Positions 1 through 7,799 of a stretch of DNA of 17,779 bases are shown here, in pieces. The translations under genes and the position numbers were made by a program. The stretch is from Burkholderiaceae bacterium (GTDB lineage: Bacteria > Pseudomonadota > Gammaproteobacteria > Burkholderiales > Burkholderiaceae). The first letter of the stretch is position 1. Each line of letters opens with the position of its first letter. The stretch lies in contig CANBSM010000094.1 of the NCBI GenBank assembly GCA_947372155.1, positions 1 to 17,779 of the forward strand. Direction: 5' to 3'. The notes beneath the pieces were generated by a model that was not told the origin of the DNA, did no database searches, and worked only from the letters and a program-made list of their open reading frames with translations.

Positions 1-260
1 CCAATACTGCAATGCCTGCCGCTTTTTTGATGAGGCAGATGGAGTGGCGTGAAAGTCTCGATGAACAAGCGGAAGATTTGCCCGCTTTAGAGGCTTTGAT
101 GGCCGAGGTAGAAGAATCAAAGGCAGATACCCTAGCTGAAATCGCCCAGGCTATTGATGGGGCTAAAAATTATCAGCGCGCAGCAGAATTGCTACGTGGT
201 TTACTTTTCATTGATAAGTTTGCGGTTGAACTTGATGACACCATTGCGGCCTTAATCTAG
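1..260 (+). CDS. hscB: HscB co-chaperone, C-terminal part (5' end outside window)
   Basis: J-type co-chaperone that brings the scaffold IscU to HscA during Fe-S cluster assembly in the cytoplasm. Only the C-terminal domain is present; the open frame enters from base 3 and ends with TAG at 258-260. The visible part carries the AFLMRQMEWRE segment followed by the acidic helices and an LLRGLLFIDKFAVELDD stretch, matching the C-terminal IscU-binding three-helix domain of HscB. The J domain with its HPD motif would lie upstream. The internal ATG at 12 is not the true start, because the frame continues open to the window edge. hscA follows after 27 bases on the same strand, the usual isc operon order. 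Identification is firm from motif and neighbours. Confidence 0.9.
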   Translation, partial: NTAMPAAFLMRQMEWRESLDEQAEDLPALEALMAEVEESKADTLAEIAQAIDGAKNYQRAAELLRGLLFIDKFAVELDDTIAALI

Positions 261-287
261 TCTCAATCAAGCTAAACTCTATCTCCT

Positions 288-2153
288 ATGGCCTTATTAC
301 AAATCTCTGAACCCGGTAAATCGTTAGCGCCCCATCAGCGCCGCATTGCCGTGGGCATTGATTTGGGAACTACGAATTCATTGGTAGCGATTGTGCGTGA
401 TGCCTTGCCTAAGGTCTTGCCAGATGCGCAGGGTAGAGAGCTACTTCCATCAGTCATCCGTTATCTGCCAAATGGCAGAACTCAAGCGGGCTTTGAGGCG
501 CTTGAGAGCGTCGTAATTGATCCTAAGAACACGATTGTTTCCGTAAAGCGTTTCATGGGCCGTGGCTTGCTGGATGTGGAACATATTGAAAGTGCTCCCT
601 ATGACTTTGTTGATCAGCCAGGAATGCTTAAGCTGAGAACCGTTGCTGGCGATAAGAGTCCTATTGAAGTTTCCGCAGAAATTCTGGCGCGTTTACGTCA
701 GTTGGCAGAAGATTCTGTCTCCGATGAAATCGTGGGAGCAGTAATTACTGTTCCCGCTTATTTTGATGATGCGCAACGTCAAGCCACAAAAGATGCTGCC
801 AAGTTAGCAGGCATTGAAGTGCTGCGCTTACTGAATGAGCCTACAGCTGCCGCAATTGCTTATGGACTAGATAACGCCTCAGAAGGCGTCTATGCCGTCT
901 ATGACTTAGGTGGCGGAACATTTGATATCTCGATACTGCGTATGAGTCGCGGTGTCTTTGAAGTGCTTTCTACTGGTGGTGATTCCGCTTTAGGTGGTGA
1001 TGACTTTGATCATCGTTTGTATTGTTGGGTAATTGAACAAGCCAAGCTTCCACCGCTATCGATTCATGATCATGCAACGCTCTTGCAGGCTTGTAAGCAC
1101 GCCAAAGAGCAGTTGAGTCACAACCCTCTGGCGCGCGTTCATGAGACCCTTGCTGATGGCACGGTGGTCAATGTTGGCGTAAGCCAGGCACAGTTCTTTG
1201 AGATTACTCAGAATTTAGTAACCAAGACTTTGATGGCTTGTAAAAAAGCTTTGCGCGATGCAGGCTTAAAAGCCGAGGATGTTAAAGGCGTAGTAATGGT
1301 CGGTGGTTCAACACGTATGCCGAATGTACAGCGCGCAGTTGGTGAGCTCTTTGGCACACAGCCATTAAATAATTTAAATCCTGATCAGGTAGTCGCCTTA
1401 GGCGCTGCGATGCAAGCCGACCTGTTGGCCGGCAATCAAAGTAAAGATGATGAATGGTTGCTCTTGGACGTCATTCCGTTATCACTTGGTGTTGAAACCA
1501 TGGGTGGCTTAGTAGAAAAAATCATTCCACGTAATACACCGATTCCAGTCGCTAGAGCACAGGATTTCACAACCTTTAAAGATGGTCAGACTGCGCTAGC
1601 AATACAAGTAGTCCAGGGTGAGCGTGAGTTGGCTCAAGACTGTCGGTCTTTAGGTAAGTTTGAGCTGCGCGGTATTCCGGCGATGGCCGCAGGTGCTGCG
1701 CGTATTCGAGTGACCTTCCAGGTGGATGCCGATGGATTGCTCTCAGTTAGCGCAACCGAGCAAGGCTCCGGCGTAAAAGCCTCGATTGATATCAAGCCTT
1801 CCTACGGTTTGACCGATGCCGAAATTACTCGCATGCTGCAAGATGGTTTTTCATCTGCAAAAGAAGATTTGCTTTCTAGATCATTGCGTGAAGAGCAGGT
1901 TAATGCACAGCGCCTTCTAGATGCGGTGCAGACCGCGCTTACAAGCGATCGTGCTTTATTGAGTGCAGATGAGCAGAAGGTCATTGATCAAGAGATGGCA
2001 ACGCTTCAAAAGATCTTAAATGATGAAGCAGATAGCGCGGTGGTTCGTAAAGCAGTGGATCATGCAGCAAAAGCAACCGATGACTTTGCGCAAAAACGGA
2101 TGAACGCTAGTATTCAGAAGGCTTTATCTGGCAAGAATGTTGCTGAGATTTAA
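288..2153 (+). CDS. hscA: Fe-S assembly Hsp70 chaperone HscA
   Basis: Specialised Hsp70 that uses ATP to drive cluster transfer from IscU, working with HscB. The 621 residues match the family length (616 in E. coli). Hsp70 nucleotide-binding motifs appear in order: GIDLGTTNS (about 23-31), [13 protein letters not shown] (183-195), [12 protein letters not shown] (206-217) and GGSTRMP (339-345). The interdomain linker with [10 protein letters not shown] is near 391-400, followed by the substrate-binding domain and a helical lid. A short N-terminal extension before the first motif is typical of HscA and not of DnaK. The ATG at 288 is chosen by alignment to the family; no clear Shine-Dalgarno precedes it (AACTCTATCTCCT), so translation may depend on readthrough from hscB 27 bases upstream. 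fdx follows 59 bases downstream. Confidence 0.97.
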   Translation: MALLQISEPGKSLAPHQRRIAVGIDLGTTNSLVAIVRDALPKVLPDAQGRELLPSVIRYLPNGRTQAGFEALESVVIDPKNTIVSVKRFMGRGLLDVEHIESAPYDFVDQPGMLKLRTVAGDKSPIEVSAEILARLRQLAEDSVSDEIVGAVITVPAYFDDAQRQATKDAAKLAGIEVLRLLNEPTAAAIAYGLDNASEGVYAVYDLGGGTFDISILRMSRGVFEVLSTGGDSALGGDDFDHRLYCWVIEQAKLPPLSIHDHATLLQACKHAKEQLSHNPLARVHETLADGTVVNVGVSQAQFFEITQNLVTKTLMACKKALRDAGLKAEDVKGVVMVGGSTRMPNVQRAVGELFGTQPLNNLNPDQVVALGAAMQADLLAGNQSKDDEWLLLDVIPLSLGVETMGGLVEKIIPRNTPIPVARAQDFTTFKDGQTALAIQVVQGERELAQDCRSLGKFELRGIPAMAAGAARIRVTFQVDADGLLSVSATEQGSGVKASIDIKPSYGLTDAEITRMLQDGFSSAKEDLLSRSLREEQVNAQRLLDAVQTALTSDRALLSADEQKVIDQEMATLQKILNDEADSAVVRKAVDHAAKATDDFAQKRMNASIQKALSGKNVAEI

Positions 2154-2212
2154 AAATATATAACCCAAGAACGAATTCAAAAAATTCAAACTGAACCCAA
2201 TAGAAAAGAATC

Positions 2213-2551
2213 ATGACTCAAATCGTCGTACTACCGCATAGTGAGTATTGTCCTGAAGGCGCAGTGGTTGAGGTTGCTCCGGGCACGTCGATTTGTGAGG
2301 CTTTATTAGAGAATGACATTCCAATTGAACATGCTTGCGATATGGTGTGTGCTTGTACTACCTGCCACGTGATTGTGAAAGAGGGCTTTCAGAGTTTGAA
2401 TCCTCCTGATGAGAATGAGGAAGATATGTTGGATCGTGCATGGGGGCTAAATCCTCAGTCTCGTTTGTCTTGCCAGGCTATTGTGGCAAAGCAGGATCTA
2501 GTGATTGAAATCCCCAAATACTCAATCAATCATGCCAAAGAGAACCATTAA
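2213..2551 (+). CDS. fdx: isc-type [2Fe-2S] ferredoxin
   Basis: Adrenodoxin-type [2Fe-2S] ferredoxin that donates electrons during Fe-S cluster assembly. It has 112 residues, the family length. Cluster ligands are Cys42, Cys48, Cys51 and Cys87, at the same positions as in E. coli Fdx; an extra Cys46 lies inside the loop, also as in the E. coli protein (CACTTC segment). The acidic EDMLDRAWGL region and the SRLSCQ motif around the last ligand are present. It is the last gene of the hscB-hscA-fdx run, and a terminator lies about 120 bases after its stop. A weak purine-rich AGAAAAGAA precedes the ATG. The likely electron source, Fpr, is encoded at 6879-7655. Confidence 0.97.
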   Translation: MTQIVVLPHSEYCPEGAVVEVAPGTSICEALLENDIPIEHACDMVCACTTCHVIVKEGFQSLNPPDENEEDMLDRAWGLNPQSRLSCQAIVAKQDLVIEIPKYSINHAKENH

Positions 2552-2670
2552 CGCACCAAAATGAAGCATTAATGCCTGCAATCATGCAAATGACACAAGT
2601 CAGAGGTTTCTAGAGGATTAATATGAATTCGTAGTTCATTCTTTAGGTAGTACCTCCAAAAAAATCTTTT

Positions 2671-2700
2671 AAGCCATCCTTCGGGGTGGCTTTTCTTTTT
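2671..2700 (+). terminator. Rho-independent terminator of the hsc-fdx operon (UUCG loop)
   Basis: Stem GCCATCC/GGGTGGC (2673-2679 with 2684-2690, one T-G wobble) closed by a TTCG tetraloop at 2680-2683, preceded by AA and followed by TTTTCTTTTT. The C(UUCG)G loop is a very stable RNA tetraloop. It lies 120 bases after fdx, in the right orientation for that operon. Confidence 0.88.
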
Positions 2701-2708
2701 GGTAAATG

Positions 2709-2735
2709 AAAAGGCCCCGCATCGCGAGGCCTTTT
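2709..2735 (-). terminator. Terminator of the sulfate operon (probably bidirectional)
   Basis: AAAAGGCC and CGC (2709-2720) pair with GCG and GGCCTTTT (2724-2735) around an ATC loop, with one C-A mismatch. On the minus strand the hairpin ends in TTTTCATTT, 23 bases after the cysN stop. Both flanks carry A/T runs, so it may also back up the fdx terminator beside it. Confidence 0.85.
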
Positions 2736-2758
2736 GTTCCTTAATGCAGATTTAGCAA

Positions 2759-4102
2759 TTACTGTGCTGTGGCCTCACGAATCATTCCGGCTGCCACTGT
2801 GTGATTGGTAGCTTCATCGATCAAGATAAAGGCACCAGTACGCTGGGATTGATCAAACAAGTCTGCAACAATTGGTTTTTGCAGAATGAAATCAACACGG
2901 CCAATCTCATTGGTGGAAAGTGCATGCACATCACTAGCTTGAGACAAGGTTTGAACATCTAAAACTTGTTGAATGTTCTTCACTTTTGCACTAACGGTAT
3001 TGGTGGTGTGTCGTAAAGCATATTTACGACTCAATGAGAGTGGTTCGCTATCTAACCAGCATAAATCAGCAGAAAGTTGCTTGCTCAATACTGGTGGATG
3101 ACTATCTTCAGCGCTAATAAATAAAGAGCCGCGCGATATATCAATATCTTCAGATAATTGAATAGCTACCGCTTGACCCGTTTCAGCAGATTCCACCGCA
3201 TTGTTTCCATTGGTTTGCTTGTCGCTTGAGCGATTGCCTAAATAAATCTCGGTAACAGTTGCCTCAGAGCCGCTTGGCAGAACTTTAATCTTTTGGCCCT
3301 TGCGGATGCTGCCGGACTCTATTTCTCCAAGGTAGCCACGGAAGTCATCGGAAGCACTGCCATCTTGGCGTGCAACATACTGGACTGGGAAGCGGAGCGC
3401 TAGCTTTTCGGACTCGGGGCTGGTATCTAAACTCTCAAGCCACTCTAAAAGAGTAGGCCCTTTATACCAAGGTGTATTTTTGCTGGCAGTAACAACATTC
3501 GCGCCGAGCAAAGCTGAGATTGGAATCAAAGTTGGCTTTGGTAACCCAATTTTTTGAGTCAGATCTTCAATCGCAATCTTGATGGTATTGAAGACTTTCT
3601 CGTCAAACTCATATAAGTCCATCTTATTGACGGCAAATACCACATGACGCAGACCCAATAAATGCACAATCGCCGCATGACGTTTGGTTTGCGCCAATAG
3701 AGTGGCTGGAGTGGTGTTGAGATCAACGCGTGTTGCATCAACCAAAATGACTGCAACATCAGATTGAGATGCACCAGTTACTAAGTTGCGAGTGTATTGC
3801 TCGTGACCTGGAGCATCAGCAACAATAAATTTACGCTTTGGCGTAGAAAAGTAGCGGTAAGCCACATCAATCGTAATGCCTTGCTCGCGTTCAGCTTCTA
3901 AGCCATCGGTGAGGAGAGCCAAATCAACGCCTGCATCAGATGAGGTGACGCGTGCATGTTTCGTTTTGGAGAGTGACTCCAATTGGTCCACCAAAATGGA
4001 TTTGGTGTCATAGAGTAAACGTCCAATTAAAGTGCTCTTGCCGTCATCTACGCTACCTGCAGTGATAAAGCGAACAACGTTTTGATTTTGATTGATAGTC
4101 AT
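2759..4102 (-). CDS. cysN: Sulfate adenylyltransferase subunit 1 (GTPase subunit)
   Basis: GTPase subunit of ATP sulfurylase. GTP hydrolysis drives CysD to make adenosine 5'-phosphosulfate (APS) from sulfate and ATP. An EF-Tu-like G domain is clear: P loop GSVDDGKS (16-23), switch I GITID (75-79), DAPGH (96-100) and NKMD (159-162). It is followed by two beta-barrel domains (from about residue 240). At 447 residues it is a stand-alone CysN; no APS kinase (CysC) domain is fused to the C terminus. Its ATG overlaps the cysD stop by one base, so the two are probably translationally coupled. AAGG lies about 10 bases before the start. A terminator follows the stop, so this is the last gene of the operon. 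Confidence 0.96.
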   Translation of the reverse strand: MTINQNQNVVRFITAGSVDDGKSTLIGRLLYDTKSILVDQLESLSKTKHARVTSSDAGVDLALLTDGLEAEREQGITIDVAYRYFSTPKRKFIVADAPGHEQYTRNLVTGASQSDVAVILVDATRVDLNTTPATLLAQTKRHAAIVHLLGLRHVVFAVNKMDLYEFDEKVFNTIKIAIEDLTQKIGLPKPTLIPISALLGANVVTASKNTPWYKGPTLLEWLESLDTSPESEKLALRFPVQYVARQDGSASDDFRGYLGEIESGSIRKGQKIKVLPSGSEATVTEIYLGNRSSDKQTNGNNAVESAETGQAVAIQLSEDIDISRGSLFISAEDSHPPVLSKQLSADLCWLDSEPLSLSRKYALRHTTNTVSAKVKNIQQVLDVQTLSQASDVHALSTNEIGRVDFILQKPIVADLFDQSQRTGAFILIDEATNHTVAAGMIREATAQ

Positions 4103-5025
4103 CAGAAGTAACCTTCTTTCTTGCGGCGCTCCATGGAGGCCTCATTAGTTTGGTCGTCCATACGGGTTGCACCGCGCTCAGTGATTTCGGTAATGGCGGT
4201 TTCGGCAATGATCTCTAGTGGAGTTGCAGCAGTGCTTAAGACTGGGCAGGTACAGCTGATATCACCAACGGTACGGAATCGAACACTCAGAACTTCACTA
4301 ACATCCCCGGGTGCCTTAGGTGTTACATCCGTTACTGGAACGAGTAAGCTATTTTTCTTCACTACTTCACGCTGGTGTGTGTAGTAGATGCTTGGTAGCT
4401 CCAATTTCTCACGTGAGATGTATTGCCAGATATCGAGTTCTGTCCAGTTAGAAATTGGGAATACGCGCATGTTCTCGCCTTTGGCGATTCGGGCGTTATA
4501 GAGGTTCCAGAGTTCAGGGCGCTGAGCCTTAGGATCCCATTGGCCAAATTCATCGCGGAAGGAGAAGATACGCTCTTTAGCGCGGGCTTTTTCTTCATCG
4601 CGACGTGCACCACCCATCAGAGCATCAAATTCATGCTCTGCGATGGCTTCTAGCAAGGTAACGGCTTGAGCAGCATTGCGTGAATCTGTTTCTTTACGTA
4701 AACGTACAGTCCCCTTTTTGATGGAGTCTTCAACGTGACCCACAATCAACTTCACACCAGTTTTCTCTACAACAGCATCGCGATAGGCGATTACTTCTGG
4801 GTAGTTGTGGCCTGTATCAATATGCAAAATTGGGAAAGGCAATTTCACCGGGCGATCTCCAAATTGAAATGCCTTGCGCGCCAAATGGAACATCACAATG
4901 GAGTCTTTGCCGCCAGAAAACAGCATGGCCGGGTTAGAGCACTGGGCTACCACTTCACGAATGATGTAGATCGATTCGGCTTCAAGCCAATCTAAGTGAT
5001 CATCAAGTAATTTTTGTTCTGACAT
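4102..5025 (-). CDS. cysD: Sulfate adenylyltransferase subunit 2
   Basis: Catalytic subunit of ATP sulfurylase, forming APS and pyrophosphate from ATP and sulfate in the cytoplasm. The PP-loop motif SGGKDS is at residues 37-42, followed by the HIDTGHNYPE segment and a central GGARRDEEKARAKERIFSFRD-type region shortened here to its key residues (GARRDEEKARAKER). The 307 residues match the family (302 in E. coli), and the C terminus MERRKKEGYF is the typical ending. It lies 41 bases after cysH and overlaps cysN by one base. No clear Shine-Dalgarno is visible before the ATG; the 41-base gap contains a small AATTCGAATT palindrome only. Confidence 0.97.
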   Translation of the reverse strand: MSEQKLLDDHLDWLEAESIYIIREVVAQCSNPAMLFSGGKDSIVMFHLARKAFQFGDRPVKLPFPILHIDTGHNYPEVIAYRDAVVEKTGVKLIVGHVEDSIKKGTVRLRKETDSRNAAQAVTLLEAIAEHEFDALMGGARRDEEKARAKERIFSFRDEFGQWDPKAQRPELWNLYNARIAKGENMRVFPISNWTELDIWQYISREKLELPSIYYTHQREVVKKNSLLVPVTDVTPKAPGDVSEVLSVRFRTVGDISCTCPVLSTAATPLEIIAETAITEITERGATRMDDQTNEASMERRKKEGYF

Positions 5026-5066
5026 TCTGTAAGTTATTTCTACTAAGTATTGATATTGAATTCGAA

Positions 5067-5795
5067 TTATTTATTAACGTGCAAGCCACATTCTTTACTA
5101 TCGCTTTGCAACCACCACCAGCGACCAGCGCGAATGTCCTCACCCTTCTTCACCTGACGGGTGCAGGGCTCGCAGCCAATGCTGGGGTAGCCCTTAAGGT
5201 GCAGAGGATGAATAGGAACGTTTTCTTGTTTGATATAGGCCCAGATATCAGCTTCAGTCCAATCGAACAGGGGGTTGAATTTGGCGATACCTCTTGCATC
5301 GTCCAACTCTTCTAAATTAAGTTCAGTGCGTGTAGTAGATTGTTCACGACGCTGGCCGGTGATCCATGCATCCGCACCAAGTAATGCGACATTAAGCGGT
5401 TTAATCTTGCGCGCGCCACAACAAGCCTTCTTGGGCTCTTCACCATCGTAAAAACCATTCATGCCATATTGCTCAATAAAAGCTTGAACATCGCCTTCTT
5501 GAGGGTAGACCTTTTCAATCGAAACGCTATAGCGATCTTCAGTGGTCTTCACCATATCTACAGTCTCTTGGTGTAAGCGACCGGTCGCTAATGTAAATAA
5601 CTTAATCTTGGCGCCAGCCTTAGCAATAGCATCGGTAACCACCATGTCTTCTGCAGCGAGGCTGGTTGCAAAGCGAACATCAGAGAAGCGTGAGGAAATG
5701 TCAGCTAAACGCTGCTTTAAAACGGCAGACTTTTCGGCAAGCTCCGCAGGAGTAAGGGTGCTTAATGGAGTGGACCAAAATTCTGGAGTAATCAT
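5067..5795 (-). CDS. cysH: Assimilatory APS reductase (Fe-S type CysH)
   Basis: Reduces activated sulfate to sulfite using thioredoxin or glutaredoxin. The 242-residue protein carries the four cluster cysteines CC (125-126) and CxxC (208-211), plus the C-terminal ECGLH catalytic motif (235-239). The two extra cysteine pairs mark the [4Fe-4S] class that uses APS directly, unlike E. coli-type PAPS reductases, which lack them. This fits the absence of an APS kinase fused to CysN or elsewhere in the window. Its ATG overlaps the stop of the upstream permease gene by four bases (ATGA), and cysD follows 41 bases later. Substrate choice is inferred from the cysteine pattern; the family assignment is firm. 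Confidence 0.94.
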   Translation of the reverse strand: MITPEFWSTPLSTLTPAELAEKSAVLKQRLADISSRFSDVRFATSLAAEDMVVTDAIAKAGAKIKLFTLATGRLHQETVDMVKTTEDRYSVSIEKVYPQEGDVQAFIEQYGMNGFYDGEEPKKACCGARKIKPLNVALLGADAWITGQRREQSTTRTELNLEELDDARGIAKFNPLFDWTEADIWAYIKQENVPIHPLHLKGYPSIGCEPCTRQVKKGEDIRAGRWWWLQSDSKECGLHVNK

Positions 5796-6586
5796 GATGA
5801 AACTAACTTGATTCCAACCAAAAATAGGGTTACGGCAAGGGTATTTCTAGTTGTTCGCTCTGAAAGAGTGCTTGAGAGTCTTGCGCCCAGCCAGATGGCG
5901 GGAACGGATCCCAGCAAGAGGCCAAAAAGCAAGTCAAAGTGAACATTACCAAGCCACCAATGCCCTATTCCAGCAAGAGCAGTAAGAGGAACGGCATAGG
6001 CAATATCGGTACCAGCCACTTCTGCAGGTTTGAGATGTGGATACAGAATCAATATCAAGGTTGCGCCAATTGCACCTGCACCGATTGAGGATACTGTTAC
6101 TAGAACGCCAATTACAGCACCTACAACAATGGTTGCTGCTTTTAAGTTTGAGCCGCTGGGTAAAAAATTTGGGTTTGCTTGAACCCATTTCAAGATCTTT
6201 GCTCTAAACAGTAACGAAACAGCAGTTAATAGAACGGAAACGCCAATGGAGATGCTAATAAAGTGATTAAAGTTTTTTGAAACGGGGCCAATGATCTTTA
6301 GTGCCAATATAGAAATAATGGCAGTAGTAATGCTGCCAATGCAAAGTAATTTGACGATATCCCAGCGTACGTTCCCATGTAGGCGGTGTGCTGCAGTACC
6401 AAAGCCTTTTGTAATAGCAGCAAATGCCAAATCAGTTCCGACCGCCGTTTTTGGAGCGACGCCAAAAATAATTGTTAACAAAGGAGTCATCAACGATCCT
6501 CCGCCAACGCCTGTCATTCCAACCAGCAAACCCACTAAGGCGCCAGAAATAATAAATTGGGAAGAGTCTTGAAAAAATTGCAACAT
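5792..6586 (-). CDS. TauE/SafE-family membrane permease, probably sulfate or sulfite transport
   Basis: Membrane protein of 264 residues with about eight hydrophobic segments. It shows the two-fold internal repeat of the TauE/SafE (TSUP) family. Repeat one covers about 24-85 (GMTGVGGGSLMTPLL, AVGTDLAF, GNVRWDIVKLLCIGS) and repeat two about 166-227 (SIGAGAIGA, VAGTDIAYA, GNVHFDLLFGLLLGS). Family members move sulfite, sulfonates or related anions, and one actinobacterial member encoded beside sulfate assimilation genes has been proposed as a sulfate importer. Here the gene overlaps cysH by four bases, so uptake of sulfate or export of excess sulfite are both plausible; the sequence does not decide. 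AGGGA lies eight bases before the ATG, a good ribosome binding site. The 54-residue ORF ends 15 bases upstream. Confidence 0.88.
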   Translation of the reverse strand: MLQFFQDSSQFIISGALVGLLVGMTGVGGGSLMTPLLTIIFGVAPKTAVGTDLAFAAITKGFGTAAHRLHGNVRWDIVKLLCIGSITTAIISILALKIIGPVSKNFNHFISISIGVSVLLTAVSLLFRAKILKWVQANPNFLPSGSNLKAATIVVGAVIGVLVTVSSIGAGAIGATLILILYPHLKPAEVAGTDIAYAVPLTALAGIGHWWLGNVHFDLLFGLLLGSVPAIWLGARLSSTLSERTTRNTLAVTLFLVGIKLVSS

Positions 6587-6601
6587 GATCTATATCCCTA
6601 A

Positions 6602-6766
6602 TTAGGCGAATGACTGCTCAAACTCTTCGAGTTTGATGGCGTTCATGAGAAATAGAATTTGACGCTGAAAGCTTTTGCGCTCTGCGACCTTTTCGTGGGG
6701 GAGTCGGTCATGCTCACGCAATAATTGGGTGATTACAGGGTTGTAATGCTCTCGAACGGGGGACAT
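6602..6766 (-). CDS. Small unrecognised protein (54 residues), first gene of the sulfate operon
   Basis: I do not recognise this gene. The frame starts MSPVREHYNPV and ends EEFEQSFA before TAA. It is charged, with no signal peptide, no membrane segment and no cysteine, and is probably mostly helical. A short REH element occurs twice (residues 5-7 and 17-19). Support for it being real: AAGGA sits six bases before the ATG, the frame fills the gap between the promoter region and the permease, and only 15 bases separate its stop from the permease start. Its position at the head of the operon could mean a small regulatory or accessory protein for sulfate reduction, or a leader ORF controlling downstream translation. 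Part of its ribosome binding site lies in an inverted repeat (6775-6809). Confidence 0.72.
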   Translation of the reverse strand: MSPVREHYNPVITQLLREHDRLPHEKVAERKSFQRQILFLMNAIKLEEFEQSFA

Positions 6767-6774
6767 CAAAATTC

Positions 6775-6809
6775 CTTGGTAAATATCTCGTTAAGGCGAA
6801 TTTACCAAG
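6775..6809 (-). promoter_or_regulatory. Leader stem-loop overlapping the RBS of the sulfate operon's first gene
   Basis: A perfect 10-base inverted repeat, CTTGGTAAAT (6809-6800) and ATTTACCAAG (6784-6775) read on the minus strand, separated by 15 bases. The second arm holds the first three bases of the AAGGA ribosome binding site of the 54-residue ORF. Inside the loop, CGCCT (6798-6794) can pair with AGGCG (6815-6811) just upstream, giving a possible H-type pseudoknot: a 5-bp stem, a one-base loop, then the 10-bp stem. The pairing is seen in sequence; RNA function is inferred. It matches no riboswitch class I know. A DNA operator is the alternative. Confidence 0.45.
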
Positions 6810-6810
6810 C

Positions 6811-6840
6811 CGCCTATATATCCACAAGGAATATATAGCG
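6811..6840. repeat. Imperfect inverted repeat upstream of the sulfate operon
   Basis: Arms CTATATATCC and GGAATATATAG around an ACAA spacer, with one bulged A; CG bases extend it on both sides with a second bulge. It contains TATATT (6835-6830, minus strand), five of six matches to a -10 hexamer but with no good -35. Its outer AGGCG also belongs to the alternative pairing with 6794-6798. It could be an operator or promoter element. Confidence 0.45.
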
Positions 6841-6863
6841 ATATCTAAATGACTTTTAGATAT
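6841..6863. repeat. Perfect 9-bp inverted repeat between fpr and the sulfate operon
   Basis: ATATCTAAA (6841-6849) and TTTAGATAT (6855-6863) around TGACT, directly abutting the previous dyad. It lies 15 bases after the fpr stop. No T-run follows it on the minus strand (CGCTATATATT follows), so it is not a standard fpr terminator. The 9-5-9 symmetry suits a dimeric regulator; a CysB-type activator is only a guess. Confidence 0.5.
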
Positions 6864-6878
6864 ATAGAACTAAACTGA

Positions 6879-7655
6879 TTATTTTTCTACGAATGCGCGT
6901 TCAAAGACATAGTCACCCATTTGACCAAGGCTTGGTGAGACTTTAAAGCCTTTGGCATCAAGCATCTCAGAGGTTTCTTTTAGCATAGAAGGGCTACCGC
7001 AAATCATGGCGCGATCCACTGCTGGATCAAGCGGTGGCAAGCCAATATCTTTAAAGAGTTGACCAGATTCAATCGCAGTAGTGAGGCGGCCTGTGTGTTT
7101 GAAAGCCTCACGTGTCACTGTTGGGTAATAGATGAGTTTTTCACGAATGAGCTCGCCCAAGAATTCATCTTGAGTGAGTTCATCGCGAATGTAATCTGCA
7201 TAAGCTAACTCGCTTACTAGACGCACTCCATGAATCAACACAACCTTCTCGAACTTTTCATAAGTCTCTGGATCACGAATGATGCTCATAAAGGGGGCTA
7301 GGCCAGTACCGGTACTAAACAAGTAAAGATGCTTACCTGGATTTAAGTCATCCAACACCAGGGTGCCAACAGACTTCTCGCTGACGAGAATCGGATCGCC
7401 AACCTGAATCTTCTGTAGGCGTGAAGTTAAAGGACCATCTTGAACCTTGATACTTAAAAACTCGAGATGCTCTTCATAGTTTGGGCTGGCAACGCTATAA
7501 GCACGAACCAATGGCTTACCTTCAACTTCTAGACCAATCATCAAGAAGTGACCGCTACGAAAGCGTAAGCCTTTGTTGCGAGTAGTAGTAAAGCTAAATA
7601 GAGTGTCGTTCCAGTGGTGAACGGTGAGGACTGTTTCGGTGTTGTATGCGGCCAT
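6879..7655 (-). CDS. fpr: Ferredoxin-NADP reductase
   Basis: FAD flavoprotein exchanging electrons between NADPH and ferredoxin or flavodoxin in the cytoplasm. Its 258 residues match bacterial Fpr. The FAD motif RAYS is at 51-54, the NADP-binding GTGLAPF at 116-122 and CGSPSM at 219-224. The C terminus GDYVFERAFVEK is of the Azotobacter-type bacterial class and extends past the aromatic residue that ends the E. coli enzyme. It precedes the sulfate operon on the same strand with 112 bases between, and no clear terminator is visible there, so partial co-transcription is possible. A natural partner is the Fdx encoded at 2213-2551. No Shine-Dalgarno is evident before its ATG. Confidence 0.95.
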   Translation of the reverse strand: MAAYNTETVLTVHHWNDTLFSFTTTRNKGLRFRSGHFLMIGLEVEGKPLVRAYSVASPNYEEHLEFLSIKVQDGPLTSRLQKIQVGDPILVSEKSVGTLVLDDLNPGKHLYLFSTGTGLAPFMSIIRDPETYEKFEKVVLIHGVRLVSELAYADYIRDELTQDEFLGELIREKLIYYPTVTREAFKHTGRLTTAIESGQLFKDIGLPPLDPAVDRAMICGSPSMLKETSEMLDAKGFKVSPSLGQMGDYVFERAFVEK

Positions 7656-7714
7656 AAAAGCGTATTAATTAGGTGATAGCAAAAGGGTGATTATCCCATT
7701 CTTAGGGCGCTAAA

Positions 7715-7732
7715 TTGAGGCTAATCCCTCAA
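7715..7732. repeat. Inverted repeat in the fpr/dsbB divergent region
   Basis: TTGAGG (7715-7720) and CCTCAA (7727-7732) separated by six bases, in the 144-base gap between the divergent fpr and dsbB genes. It is followed by an A-run on the plus strand, so it is not a plus-strand terminator. It could be an operator for either gene; no known box is recognised. Confidence 0.3.
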
Positions 7733-7799
7733 AAAATAGGACTCTGTAGTGATATAGATCAGACTTTTAGTAATAAAGAAGCGACTTACTAGCTCAGTT

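Noticed and set aside
1802..1984. 60-codon minus-strand frame inside hscA
   Set aside because: Low-complexity Ser/Ala/Arg-rich shadow of the hscA lid region.
2623..2634. Mini-ORF M-N-S-stop after AGAGGA between fdx and cysN
   Set aside because: Good Shine-Dalgarno spacing but only three codons, followed by a terminator and no gene on that strand; likely chance.
2552..2758. Possible gene or RNA in the fdx-cysN gap
   Set aside because: It holds two terminators and an AGGTAGTACCT palindrome (2645-2655) only; no tRNA fold or plausible frame seen.
6775..6815. Known SAM-II or preQ1 riboswitch
   Set aside because: The pseudoknot topology is similar, but the core conserved bases I recall for these classes are not present.
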